Shown in pieces: positions 9,337 through 19,514 of a stretch of 55,881 nucleotides of DNA; position 1 is the first letter of the stretch, and each line of letters starts with the position of its first letter. Position numbers and translations under genes: made by a program. The notes below the pieces were generated by a model. It did not search any database. It was not told the origin of the DNA and saw only the letters and a program-made list of their open reading frames with translations. This DNA is from Erysipelotrichaceae bacterium (GTDB lineage Bacteria > Bacillota_I > Bacilli_A > RFN20 > CAG-826), in NCBI GenBank assembly GCA_012837435.1, contig DURD01000029.1, positions 1-55,881 on the forward strand, in the 5' to 3' direction.

Positions 9337-9873
9337 ATGATCGTCTTAAGCGGAGCGAGCGCCTCGGGAAAAACAGAAGCTGCCAAAATGTTAATGGCAA
9401 AATACGGAATTGCTAGAGCCATCACCACCACAACACGCCAAAAAAGAAATAGAGAGGTGGATGGCCGAGATTACTTTTTTGTGAGCAAAGAAAAATTTGA
9501 ACAAATGATTAAAGAAGGGGCTTTTATCGAGCACACCATCTATAACGGAAATTATTATGGTTCCACAAAAAATCAAATCGCCGATAATCGTTCACTGGTC
9601 ATTGATTTAGAAGGTTTAAAAACGTATTCTCAATCGAAAGACAAAAGAATTGTAACGTTTTTTTTATCTAGTTCTGAAGAGTTGTGTTTCAAAAGAATGA
9701 TTGATAGAGGTGATGACGAAGAAGAAGCCAAAAGAAGAATTGACAACGATCGAAAAATCTTTGCCACAAACTGCATTCCAAAAGTTGATTACATTATCGA
9801 TTCAGAACATAAAACTATCGAAGAGGTAGCGGACGAAGTTTACGCTCTTTACATGGAACATATAAAACATTAG
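9337..9873 (+). CDS. gmk: Guanylate kinase family protein
   Basis: MIVLSGASASGKTEAAKML P-loop; ITTTTRQKRNREVDGRDYFFVSKEKFEQMI; start refined to internal Met of the 9268..9873 ORF. Confidence 0.88.
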   Translation: MIVLSGASASGKTEAAKMLMAKYGIARAITTTTRQKRNREVDGRDYFFVSKEKFEQMIKEGAFIEHTIYNGNYYGSTKNQIADNRSLVIDLEGLKTYSQSKDKRIVTFFLSSSEELCFKRMIDRGDDEEEAKRRIDNDRKIFATNCIPKVDYIIDSEHKTIEEVADEVYALYMEHIKH

Positions 9874-11135
9874 TTTTTATTTAGATATTTATAGGAAAAA
9901 GAAGGGTTAAGGTAGGCATTATAAAGGATGCCGTTTTCTTTTTCTACATAATTAATAACGTAATTTTCTTTACTAAAAGAGGCGAAATCAACGCTATAAG
10001 GCAACAACAATTGTGTCTTTTCCCAGTTTTTAGTAATATTCGAAATGATAAATTTTAAAGATTCTATGACATCCTCTTCATCAAGAAGAGATACCAGCAT
10101 TTCATTTTCTTTTGGCAAGAAATTCACCGGTCCCCCCATTAAATCATATTTATTATATAGATTGATCATTGGGATTTGATCCGCTTCTAAATCTTTGATA
10201 ATTTCAAGAGTAGTCTCAATTTCTTTTTCCATAAAAGGATCAGATAAATCGATGACTTGCACTAATAAATCTGCTTCTTTAATTTCTTCTAACGTCGAAC
10301 GGAAAGCATCGATTAAATAAATAGGTAGTTCAGAGATAAAACCGACGGTATCCGTTAAAAAGAAAGTGGGATAGCCGTAAACAGAAATCGCTCTTGTTGA
10401 AGTTTCGAGCGTAGCAAAAAGTGAATCTTTCTCTACAACCGTTTTTTCTTCTTTGCTCAGTTTTACCAAGCGATTTAAAAGGGTGGATTTCCCAGCGTTT
10501 GTATAACCTACTATACATACTTTAGGTATCGGATTATTGATTCTTCGACGGCGAGAATTTCTCCTCGATAATTTTATCGAAGATAATTCCTTTTTCTTTT
10601 TGAGAATCGCCTTAGAAATTTGTCTTCTGGAGAGTTCAATTTGCTTTTCACCTTTACCTCTATTTTGACCAGTACCACTGGTAACTTGAGAATAATAAGC
10701 TTTTTCATCGACGAGATGATTTTGTAGATAAGATAAACGAGCGATTTCCACTTGGGCTTTCGCTTCTCTCGTCCGAGCGTTCTGTTCAAAAATATCGAGG
10801 ATAACAAAGGTTCGGTCGATGACTTCCGCCCCCACCACTTCTTCGATGTTTTTCTTTTGTAAACCTGATAACTCGAAATTGCACGCCACAAAATCAATTC
10901 TCTCTAAAGGGTGATTCCGATTGTGCGTTAAACAAAAGAAAGCGATTTCTTTCAGCTTTCCTTTGCCGATATATGTACTTTTTTCGATACTGTCGAGGTC
11001 TTGAGAAAAATAAGCCACGACTTGTAGATTGATTTCCTTTAAGAGCATTGAAAATTCGTTTTGTGAGTGATTTAAAGAAAGAGAATTAGTCTTACCAACG
11101 GAAACGACTAATACCCTTTTAAAAACACCATTCAT
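9870..11135 (-). CDS. hflX: GTPase HflX
   Basis: GTP-binding motifs VCIVGYTNAGKSTLLNRL and FLTDTVGFISELP; GTGQNRGKGEKQIELSRR region. Confidence 0.93.
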   Translation of the reverse strand: MNGVFKRVLVVSVGKTNSLSLNHSQNEFSMLLKEINLQVVAYFSQDLDSIEKSTYIGKGKLKEIAFFCLTHNRNHPLERIDFVACNFELSGLQKKNIEEVVGAEVIDRTFVILDIFEQNARTREAKAQVEIARLSYLQNHLVDEKAYYSQVTSGTGQNRGKGEKQIELSRRQISKAILKKKKELSSIKLSRRNSRRRRINNPIPKVCIVGYTNAGKSTLLNRLVKLSKEEKTVVEKDSLFATLETSTRAISVYGYPTFFLTDTVGFISELPIYLIDAFRSTLEEIKEADLLVQVIDLSDPFMEKEIETTLEIIKDLEADQIPMINLYNKYDLMGGPVNFLPKENEMLVSLLDEEDVIESLKFIISNITKNWEKTQLLLPYSVDFASFSKENYVINYVEKENGILYNAYLNPSFSYKYLNKN

Positions 11136-11144
11136 TCATAGGCC

Positions 11145-12419
11145 CTACCCTTCTTTTTCATACGTTAAGTCGGTTACTTTTAATTTATTCACAGTAAATT
11201 CATCAGCTTCTAGAACCTTGAAACGGAAATGAGAAAAATCAAATTCATCTCCTTTTTTAGCAAATCTATCAAGGATATCTTGGCAGAAGCCACCGACTGT
11301 GTTGTAATCCGTCTCTACTTCATTATCATACTCAATTAATTCAAAGAAATCATCGAGATTCATCGTTCCATCGACAATATAAATGCCATTTCCTTGCGTG
11401 ATGTATTCTTCTTCGATTTCATCATCTTCATCAAAAATATCGCCGACAATTTCTTCTAAGATGTCTTCCATGGTGACAATACCTTCTGTCCCTCCGTACT
11501 CATCTTTGACCACGGCAATATGCACTTTGCTCTGTTTAAATTCGTTAAGCAAATCCAAAATTTGGTGATTTCTGGGGACCATTAATGGTTTATAGGTCAA
11601 AGAAGCAATATCAATATTAGTATCGTTAACTAAAAGTTTTTTTGCTAGAGCCTTAACTGGCAAAATACCGATGATATTATCGATAGTATCCTTGTAGACT
11701 GGAATGCGCGAATAGATGAGAAAATCTTCGTCCTTAATTAATTCGTTGATATCATCTTCCACATCAATTGCATAAACATCGACGCGTGGTGTCATGATTT
11801 CAAAAGCTTCAATATCACTCAAATCAATAGCGCCTCTCAGTAATTCCGCGTGTTCCTCTTCTAAAATGCCTTCTTCTTCGATGACGTTGACCATCTCATC
11901 GAGCTCATCCACTCCGATTTTCTCTTCTTCTTCGGCCTTTTTGGCAAATAGTTTAACAATCGCTTTAAATATTCTCGAAATGGGCCAAACCACGATAAAG
12001 AACAGATATTTAATAAAGGTAACAGGATAAGCAAAAGCAATGGCGAGAGAATAGGTAAATCTCTTAGCCAAAGCTTTGGGTAAAAATTCACACATGATAA
12101 TGAGAAATACCGTAAAGCATCCAGAAGCAATAGCCGTTCCTAAACCTGGATTATCAGGATTTAAAGATATGCCGATAAAGGTGACAATCGAGCTAGCGAA
12201 AATATTGACGATGTTATTGCCTAATAAAATCGCTGATATCGGTAATTCGTAATCGTCGACAATTTTAAGCGCGGCTTTAGCGCGTTTTTCTTTTTTGCCA
12301 GTCTCGCGAACCAGTCGAGCTCTATCGACGCTTGAATAAACCATATCGGCGGCGGAGAAAAACATCGAAAGTAGAGAGCATATAGCGACGATCAACCAAT
12401 AATACCACTTCATAATCAT
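11145..12419 (-). CDS. CNNM/CBS-domain transporter-associated protein (HlyC/CorC family)
   Basis: N-terminal TM domain, EAFEIMTPRVDVYAID, VKDEYGGTEGIVTMEDILEEIVGDIFDE. Confidence 0.9.
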   Translation of the reverse strand: MIMKWYYWLIVAICSLLSMFFSAADMVYSSVDRARLVRETGKKEKRAKAALKIVDDYELPISAILLGNNIVNIFASSIVTFIGISLNPDNPGLGTAIASGCFTVFLIIMCEFLPKALAKRFTYSLAIAFAYPVTFIKYLFFIVVWPISRIFKAIVKLFAKKAEEEEKIGVDELDEMVNVIEEEGILEEEHAELLRGAIDLSDIEAFEIMTPRVDVYAIDVEDDINELIKDEDFLIYSRIPVYKDTIDNIIGILPVKALAKKLLVNDTNIDIASLTYKPLMVPRNHQILDLLNEFKQSKVHIAVVKDEYGGTEGIVTMEDILEEIVGDIFDEDDEIEEEYITQGNGIYIVDGTMNLDDFFELIEYDNEVETDYNTVGGFCQDILDRFAKKGDEFDFSHFRFKVLEADEFTVNKLKVTDLTYEKEG

Positions 12420-13432
12420 TTCAGACCTTTCTCATGGTTGGGCTCAGAAATATCGCTGACTAATTCTTCTAAAACGTCGTCCATGGTAACCATACCAATA
12501 ATTTTATTTTTTTCATTTCTCACTAGAGCAATATGGGTGTGGTTTTTCTTAAAACCAGTGAATAAATCGTCAATCATAATATCAGAAGAAACAAAATAAG
12601 GTTTTTGAAGTTCTTTTTTAATAGAAACATTGGGATTTTTTAAATAAGCGCTCAAATATGTTTTGATATGCAAAACACCGATGATATTATCAAATTCACC
12701 TTCGTAGACTGGAATTCTAGAGTAATTTGTTTCTACGATAATTTCGTGGAGTTGTTCTTTAGTTAATCCGCGAATATTTAAAGCGAATATTTTATTGCGG
12801 GGCGTTAACACTTCCTTAACATTAGTGTCTGTAAATTCTAGAGCCGATTGAATAATATCCCCCTGTTCTTCTTCGATAACCCCTTCTTCTGACACCTTTT
12901 CGATGACACTTTCGAAATCTTCTTCGTCGAACTTCACTTCTTCTTTGACTTTAAAAGCGGTCTCGATTAGTTTGGTTAATTTGTCAAAAGTATAAGTAAT
13001 GGGAAAAAGAATAAGCATGAAAAAATATATAGGATATACTAATATTTTTGATAATGTATCGGGAATAGTGCGAGCAATGGTTTTAGGTAAAGTATCGCCG
13101 ATAACGTAAAATAATAGGGTAATAAAAATCGACGATATAATGGATATCGTTTCGTTTTCTAACCCCATAGAAATTAACAAATTATAAAATAAGACTGTCG
13201 AAACAGTACTAGCTATGATGGTAACTATATTTATACCGATTAAAACAGTGATTAAGGCTCGGTCATAATTTTTAGCCACGTGAAGCACTAGTTTAGCGGT
13301 TTTACTGCCTTCATCCGCTTCAACCTGCATTTTGAAGCGATTAACGTTAACAAGAGCGGTTTCCCCAGCAGAAAAGAAAAAGTTCGCGAGTAGACAAACA
13401 ATGATGATGATCCACGACAGCGGCACATCCAT
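12416..13432 (-). CDS. CNNM/CBS-domain protein, paralogue of the neighbour
   Basis: N-terminal TM domain, VKEVLTPRNKIFALN, KIIGMVTMDDVLEELVSDISE. Confidence 0.88.
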   Translation of the reverse strand: MDVPLSWIIIIVCLLANFFFSAGETALVNVNRFKMQVEADEGSKTAKLVLHVAKNYDRALITVLIGINIVTIIASTVSTVLFYNLLISMGLENETISIISSIFITLLFYVIGDTLPKTIARTIPDTLSKILVYPIYFFMLILFPITYTFDKLTKLIETAFKVKEEVKFDEEDFESVIEKVSEEGVIEEEQGDIIQSALEFTDTNVKEVLTPRNKIFALNIRGLTKEQLHEIIVETNYSRIPVYEGEFDNIIGVLHIKTYLSAYLKNPNVSIKKELQKPYFVSSDIMIDDLFTGFKKNHTHIALVRNEKNKIIGMVTMDDVLEELVSDISEPNHEKGLK

Positions 13433-13532
13433 TAACTAACCACTTCCTTTCTTTCTTGGGTTAACGCTAAATAAAATAACACATCGCGTAAGCATTTCCA
13501 ATAAAAATGCGTAGTTTTCGGAAAACTGGTCA

Positions 13533-15137
13533 TTAGAGTTGAGCGAATCTTTCGCTCCCCCGATGATTTAAATAATGAATAATCAATATGGTTAATGCCG
13601 CGAATATCACGATAAAAATAATGAGATAAATGGCTATATTTAAGCCTAAAAAGTATGAGAAAAGAAAGTATAGACCTAAGAAAACAATCGCTAACCCCCA
13701 ACCCCCAAAAATAGAAATCGTCACCGCCGCTCCTTGTTTGATAGGCATCATTTCATTAGTCCAACTTAAATTGGCAAATCTCAAACCTAAAAATAAGGAG
13801 GAATAGCTGCTAAATACCACATAGATCAAAGCGATAACACCAATTAAAATTTTGTTTAAAATTGACGTATTGATAACAACGACAATGGGAATGATTGCGA
13901 CTAGCATAGGGATAGTTGTTAGGATGATTTGTACCATCGCTTTGGCGTGCAAAATTATCTTGGGTTTAATTGGTAGAGATTGATAGATCCAAATGGTTTT
14001 CCCCTCAAGAGAGATTGAAGGAGCAGCAATGTCATTCATCGATGCTAGCGAAAATAAGAAAGCACAAATAATGGCGACAAATAAACCAGGAAATTCTAAG
14101 AGGTGTGGCTCAATTGACGCGACAACATCTTTACCAAAAAAGATAACGACGACTCCTAGTATAATGGTAAAAAGTATACCCATTCCACAATTTAGCATGT
14201 ATAAAGCACTGGAGAAAAATCTCTTGAATTCCTTATTCAAAACGGTGATGAAAACTGGTTTTTGTTTGTTTAATTTCTCTTTATAAACAACTTTTTTACT
14301 CGCTCCCACCGTAGTAGCGATTTTAATGAAATTAAAAGACAAAATCATAAAAACGAGAGCGGTAACCGCAAGAACACCAACTAGATAAATTAATAGAGAC
14401 AACCAATCGCCTTCGCCAATTCTTCCAAACATGTATAAGAAATAGGCTGATCCCTTGATGTTCTGACCATATGTCGCAGCGTTTTCTAGTAAATCTTCCA
14501 CCACCTCGTTAGCTTGAAAATACAAAAAATAGTAGAAAGCAAAACCTAACAAAGAGATGATAACAACGAAGAAACTCTTGTTTTTAAGGTGCAAGCTAAT
14601 CCTCGCTACTACCCAACCTAACGAACAAGATAAAATTAAAACAATTAAAGAAATGATAAAGATTAGGGCGAGGCCTCCGATAAAATTAGCAAAAGTAATT
14701 TTTGCAAAAACCCAATAAATAACAATCGCGGGAAAAATAATTAATCCCGAATACATCAGTCCCAATAAATACACATTCAACAAACGAGAAATAATGATGT
14801 ATTTAACGGGGATGGGCATCGATAGCAATAAGTCATTGTCTTTAGATAGATATAGTCCAGAATAAGTATTGAAAACACTGCCAAAAGCTCCAAAAACGAT
14901 GGCGAACAAAGAAAATACGATGAAATAAAGCCAACCGACATCAGCTTCGATTAAAGGGGGGCACATATAATACGCCATTACTCCAAATGCCCCACCTAAA
15001 AAACCAAACATGAGAAGAGCAAATAGAGTAAAAAGTAAAATTATTTGAATTTTTGGACGGTTACGATTCTTTTTTGCATCGTAAAAAAATGATCTAAAGG
15101 CTTCTGTCACTTGCTTTTTTAAGAGGATTCCTAGCAT
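13533..15137 (-). CDS. ABC transporter permease, large multi-TM
   Basis: 534 aa polytopic membrane protein immediately downstream of the ATPase gene. Confidence 0.8.
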   Translation of the reverse strand: MLGILLKKQVTEAFRSFFYDAKKNRNRPKIQIILLFTLFALLMFGFLGGAFGVMAYYMCPPLIEADVGWLYFIVFSLFAIVFGAFGSVFNTYSGLYLSKDNDLLLSMPIPVKYIIISRLLNVYLLGLMYSGLIIFPAIVIYWVFAKITFANFIGGLALIFIISLIVLILSCSLGWVVARISLHLKNKSFFVVIISLLGFAFYYFLYFQANEVVEDLLENAATYGQNIKGSAYFLYMFGRIGEGDWLSLLIYLVGVLAVTALVFMILSFNFIKIATTVGASKKVVYKEKLNKQKPVFITVLNKEFKRFFSSALYMLNCGMGILFTIILGVVVIFFGKDVVASIEPHLLEFPGLFVAIICAFLFSLASMNDIAAPSISLEGKTIWIYQSLPIKPKIILHAKAMVQIILTTIPMLVAIIPIVVVINTSILNKILIGVIALIYVVFSSYSSLFLGLRFANLSWTNEMMPIKQGAAVTISIFGGWGLAIVFLGLYFLFSYFLGLNIAIYLIIFIVIFAALTILIIHYLNHRGSERFAQL

Positions 15138-15138
15138 G

Positions 15139-15882
15139 TTAATCCTCCAATTCCAAGAAAACGGATTCTAAACTTTCATCGCCTTTAACTTCTTCCATGG
15201 TCCCAGCTTTAACGAGCTTACCATTCTTGATAATGGCTATTTTGTCACATAGCTTTTCTGCCACCTCTAAAACGTGAGTGGAAAAGAAGATGGCTCCCCC
15301 ATTATCACAATGTTCTCTCATGAGTTTTTTCATGGTGTGGGAAACCTTCGGATCCAAACCGACAAAAGGTTCGTCCATGATAATCAGTTTTGGTTTATGA
15401 ATCAGCGCAGAGATAATCGCTAATTTTTGTTTCATACCATGAGAATAAGTAGCGACTGGTTGCGCTAAATCTTTTGTCAATTCGAATAGATCGCCGTATT
15501 TCTTAATGAGTTCTTTTCTTTCAAGAGCAGGGATTTTAAAAATATCCGCGATGAAATTGAGGTATTTGATACCTGTCATAAAATCATATAAGTCGGGATT
15601 ATCTGGAATATAAGCGAGTTTTCTTTTGCACTCTAAAGGATTATTCACTATCGAGTGACCATCGATTAAAATGGATCCTTCTTCAAATCTTAAAATACCC
15701 GCGATGCATTTAAGAGTGGTAGTTTTGCCCGCGCCATTATGGCCGATAAAACCATAGATTTCACCAGGTAAAATATGAAGACTTAAATCATCAACGGCTT
15801 TTTTGTCTCCGTATTTTTTTGTTAAATGCTCTATTACTAACATAAACTGTTCTCCTCGTTTATTCTTGTCCCCTATTGGCAA
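15139..15882 (-). CDS. ABC transporter ATP-binding protein
   Basis: GFIGHNGAGKTTTLKCIAGIL, ATYSHGMKQKLAIISALIHKPKLIIMDEP. Confidence 0.95.
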   Translation of the reverse strand: MPIGDKNKRGEQFMLVIEHLTKKYGDKKAVDDLSLHILPGEIYGFIGHNGAGKTTTLKCIAGILRFEEGSILIDGHSIVNNPLECKRKLAYIPDNPDLYDFMTGIKYLNFIADIFKIPALERKELIKKYGDLFELTKDLAQPVATYSHGMKQKLAIISALIHKPKLIIMDEPFVGLDPKVSHTMKKLMREHCDNGGAIFFSTHVLEVAEKLCDKIAIIKNGKLVKAGTMEEVKGDESLESVFLELED

Positions 15883-16110
15883 TGAAGCTTCACACCTTTG
15901 TACGCAATGGTATTTCTTTTATAGAAAAATCCTTCCACGTTATTTGTAATGCATTCTCTAGCGGTGTTTTTAATAAAAACAACCTGTTACTGCACGTTTA
16001 TATCTAAACAAAACAGATTTTTATTTGCAATATTTAATGGTTCCCTATACAAGATATTTACAATTGATAATTAATCCTAAAGAAAGACAAATTGTTATTC
16101 CGTTGTGAAT

Positions 16111-16167
16111 TATTTATTTTATTAAGGATTTTATAGTAAAAGAAACCTTCAAAATGGTTCCTCATAA
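16111..16167. repeat. Copy A of ~57-bp direct repeat flanking the sigma-factor cassette
   Basis: attatttattttattaaggattttatagtaaaagaaaccttcaaaatggttcctcat; 50/57 matches with 19515..19571. Confidence 0.85.
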
Positions 16168-16205
16168 CGTTTATTATGGGCAACATATATAAATTTAACC
16201 AAATA

Positions 16206-16236
16206 AATCCCCACCGATTGCTTCAGGTGAGGATTT
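16206..16236 (-). terminator. Putative terminator of the sigma-factor operon
   Basis: Minus strand AATCCTCACC-tgaagcaatc-GGTGGGGATT then TATTTGG; weak T-run. Confidence 0.45.
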
Positions 16237-16261
16237 TAAATAGTGATATTCCTTATCGATA

Positions 16262-17659
16262 TTAATCTATATCTAGATAATTAAAAACTAGCGTTCCATT
16301 CAAATATGCATCAATGTCTTCATCAACCAACACAATAACTCCATTTGGTAAAATAAAACTACCATTCAAACTTGTTGGATAATTATTTAATGATGCTGGT
16401 TGCATTCCAATTGAAGCAAGACCGCCACATAAAATACATGTAGCGGTTTGATCACCAGGGTTGAAAGAACCTGGAGATACAACATGTGGTTCTAAATGAG
16501 TCGAACCACATTCACAAGTTGATCGATGTTGAGTGAGACTCCACCATAAGTAAGGAGAACCATATGAATGCGAATGTTCGTTTACTATCTTGGTATTAAT
16601 TGTCCCATAATCTGAATTGTCATCATAAGCAACTCGTAAATAGTAGTATCCGACATTAAGGTATCTTCTAAACGATATTCTATATACTCCATTCTCGTAA
16701 TTGCTTGTCATATTAAAAGTAACTAGATGCATATGTTCATCATAAAATCTGACATTTAACTCGCAACCCGAAGATATTTCGAAGTTGTATGTCTTCCTAT
16801 AGACAACATCTAAACCATACAATGCATAATTGTTTTGTATGTTGCTGTTAGTTGGCACGGTGTAAAATTTTTGAATTATTTCAGTATTATTTGAGCTTGG
16901 ATTTGATAATGTAATTGCATCATTAATTCGTGGTTTATAGTAGCATACATAAGTCGCATCTCCATAGTATGTAGATGTATAAGGACATTGATCTCCGCGG
17001 TGCTCATACAATCCACATGCTCCCCATTTTGATTTAACTGTAACCAAATTTGAATCTCCACAAACACCATTCGAAGTTCCTGTTGATCTTGCAATAACAA
17101 TTCCTGAATGCAGGTTCTCCCCATACTCATCAAAATAACAAATAATATCACCAGCATCGCCAGTGCTTTCTTCATAACTTCCATCAGTGTAATATTCATA
17201 CGGATAATTCATCCAGTAAGTATTGAGTGTTGACTGCATATACCAAGCGTAAGAGTGACAATTGTATTTACTGGTGCTTGGGCCAACACGTGTTGCATCT
17301 GGCACTAATGTGTCTCCATACTCATTTAAATCATCTATGTATTCCGGCGGTAATTCGTCAAAAGTGTACACTTGAACAGGCGTTCCATTAGGAGTATAAA
17401 CATAGTTCGAAGTGGTGCTCCTCGTTGGAATCATATGTGAACTAAAAACATCATGATTAACAAGTTGGATACCATTCCCATCATCACACGGGACCTTATT
17501 TGGACTTTTGTGAACTAAAAAGGGTTCATCCAATTCTGAAAATTTTTTTCGAATTTCTTGTTTGAAATAGTTTGAGTAAAAAGACCTAGAGATAGGGTCA
17601 TAATTAAATTGAGTATAATTGTCTTCTTCATCTTCAATCACCATCCATTTCTTTGACAA
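16262..17659 (-). CDS. Papain-like/NlpC-CHAP-like putative cysteine hydrolase
   Basis: 465 aa; YNCHSYAWY (candidate Cys), GDIICYFDEYGENLHSGIVIA (candidate His), VKSKWGACGLYEHRGDQCPY; C-terminal Cys/His segment CECGSTHLEPHV...CILCGG. Confidence 0.55.
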   Translation of the reverse strand: MSKKWMVIEDEEDNYTQFNYDPISRSFYSNYFKQEIRKKFSELDEPFLVHKSPNKVPCDDGNGIQLVNHDVFSSHMIPTRSTTSNYVYTPNGTPVQVYTFDELPPEYIDDLNEYGDTLVPDATRVGPSTSKYNCHSYAWYMQSTLNTYWMNYPYEYYTDGSYEESTGDAGDIICYFDEYGENLHSGIVIARSTGTSNGVCGDSNLVTVKSKWGACGLYEHRGDQCPYTSTYYGDATYVCYYKPRINDAITLSNPSSNNTEIIQKFYTVPTNSNIQNNYALYGLDVVYRKTYNFEISSGCELNVRFYDEHMHLVTFNMTSNYENGVYRISFRRYLNVGYYYLRVAYDDNSDYGTINTKIVNEHSHSYGSPYLWWSLTQHRSTCECGSTHLEPHVVSPGSFNPGDQTATCILCGGLASIGMQPASLNNYPTSLNGSFILPNGVIVLVDEDIDAYLNGTLVFNYLDID

Positions 17660-18848
17660 TACCTACAATATAACTATAATCAACAGCATTAGATTCTGAA
17701 TAAAATAAGAAAATATCCCTATTGTCTGTTAATGCTAAGGTTCCATCTTGGCAAACAATAAAAGATATAACTGCATCCTCACTATTATCAGCCTTCCCAC
17801 TATATCTGTAAGAAGTTACAATTCGCATGCCATTATGCACCATGTTCTTCCGTAATTCTTCTTTGTGAGAAGGAGAACTCACAATATTGTGCAAGGGCAC
17901 ACTATTAAAATTTGAAATAATTTCATAAACTTGCCGAGGGTTATCAAAAACATAAATTCGGCTATCCCAAGCATGAATTTGAATATATGCATAATTTGGA
18001 TTTTCATAATCAAAAGATTGGCCTGATAAAGCATCGATAACATCCATATAATAGACATCTCCTTCTAAAAGTTGATTATTTTCAATGTCTTCAGTTTCAA
18101 AATTGTCTAGAGAAATCGAGTCGTGATTTTTATTAAGATGCAACGAAAAGCTTTTTCCAAAAATATGAACATTGCCTCCATTTTCTCTTTCTATGTAGTT
18201 AATTTCAAATTGTATATTCCCATTGTAAGCTTCATCAAATAGTTCAATCAAATTGAAGGAATAGACTAACTTAAAGTCATCTCTGCTAATATCAGATTTA
18301 TCTTTCCTTATTCCGTTTTCTTGCTTGGAATATTCGGACATATCTACATGATATTGTTTTATTAATTCTTTTTTAGCATTATTTAAAGAAATGTTGATTG
18401 CATCGAAACTATATCCAGGACGTTCCTCTGTTCCAACAAAAAGGCCAACAGACCCATCATTTCTTTTTCCGTAATACAGATTTGCAACCATTACATCTAC
18501 ATTAAAAGAATCTAAATCTTTGTAGTTTGAATTGACTTTTGGATAATAAATTGCCTCACAAATTGCAAGACTTTGATTGCTATTTTTAGTTGTAAAGAAT
18601 GAATTCTCTAACGAAATCGATTGTCCTGCTGCCTTTTTCAATAAAGTTGGAATAATCACCGCGGAAGCGATACACGCGACTGTTAAAACTGAAACTGGAA
18701 TGATTATGCCCAAACCTTTTTTCTTATTCTTTTTTGGCATTGAGTCAGTTTGAAAACCATCAAAATCTAATTTGCTTTTTATTTTGCCATATCCATTAGA
18801 CGAAGGCATAAATTCATTGATGTTGTTAAGGATTATTTTTTTAACCAT
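17634..18848 (-). CDS. Single-pass membrane protein, candidate anti-sigma factor
   Basis: 404 aa; ~55-aa N-terminus, one TM (GLGIIIPVSVLTVACIASAVIIPTLL), large C-terminal domain; overlaps the sigma-like gene. Confidence 0.55.
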   Translation of the reverse strand: MVKKIILNNINEFMPSSNGYGKIKSKLDFDGFQTDSMPKKNKKKGLGIIIPVSVLTVACIASAVIIPTLLKKAAGQSISLENSFFTTKNSNQSLAICEAIYYPKVNSNYKDLDSFNVDVMVANLYYGKRNDGSVGLFVGTEERPGYSFDAINISLNNAKKELIKQYHVDMSEYSKQENGIRKDKSDISRDDFKLVYSFNLIELFDEAYNGNIQFEINYIERENGGNVHIFGKSFSLHLNKNHDSISLDNFETEDIENNQLLEGDVYYMDVIDALSGQSFDYENPNYAYIQIHAWDSRIYVFDNPRQVYEIISNFNSVPLHNIVSSPSHKEELRKNMVHNGMRIVTSYRYSGKADNSEDAVISFIVCQDGTLALTDNRDIFLFYSESNAVDYSYIVGIVKEMDGD

Positions 18849-19357
18849 AATTCTTTTCTCCTCGCTTTTAAAATTGCACGACGATAAGTTGATTTAACAG
18901 AATTTAAAGGTTTCTTTAATTCGTCTGAAATCTCATTGAATGTCTTATCTAAAATAATGTGTTCTGTAATGATATGTTGTTCTTCATTACTTAGTTCTGC
19001 AAATAATTTTTCAATTAGGTAGATATCATTACAATCGTTTTGATGGTAATCGATATCTTCATTGAACGACACTAAGTTTTTCAATTCTTTTAGTTTTTTT
19101 ATTGAGGCATTTTTAATTGAAGCACATAAATATTGTTTAATGTTTTTGATGTCGCATCTTTTGTTTTTCAAAACTATTTCAAAGAAAGAAACGAAAGCAT
19201 CATCCACGATTTCTATTGAATTATGCTCATCAAGGTACTGTAAAGCTATGAACATACCAAGTTTAAAATAGCTATTGTATATTTTTTCAAAAACACAATT
19301 AACCTTGTCTTTAGAATTTAGCCTGAGAGCGTTTTGAAGTTCAGCTTCTATCTTCAT
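18833..19357 (-). CDS. ECF-type RNA polymerase sigma factor
   Basis: 174 aa; C-terminal sigma4-like LSNEEQHIITEHIILDKTFNEISDELKKPLNSVKSTYRRAILKAR. Confidence 0.8.
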   Translation of the reverse strand: MKIEAELQNALRLNSKDKVNCVFEKIYNSYFKLGMFIALQYLDEHNSIEIVDDAFVSFFEIVLKNKRCDIKNIKQYLCASIKNASIKKLKELKNLVSFNEDIDYHQNDCNDIYLIEKLFAELSNEEQHIITEHIILDKTFNEISDELKKPLNSVKSTYRRAILKARRKELWLKK

Positions 19358-19514
19358 TTTTGAGATCTCATATATTAAGAGTAAAAAAAAGAAGCATTTT
19401 GGTGCAATTATTTTTATTTATCTGAAAAAAATGCCTAACCAATAGAAAGCTAGGTTTTTAGAAATATATAAAAACTAAAAGAAACTTTTCGCGATAATCG
19501 CGTTTTCATGAAAA

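Noticed and set aside
13432-13701. Minus-strand 89-aa ORF
   Set aside because: Mostly out of frame within the end of the ABC permease; no independent evidence.
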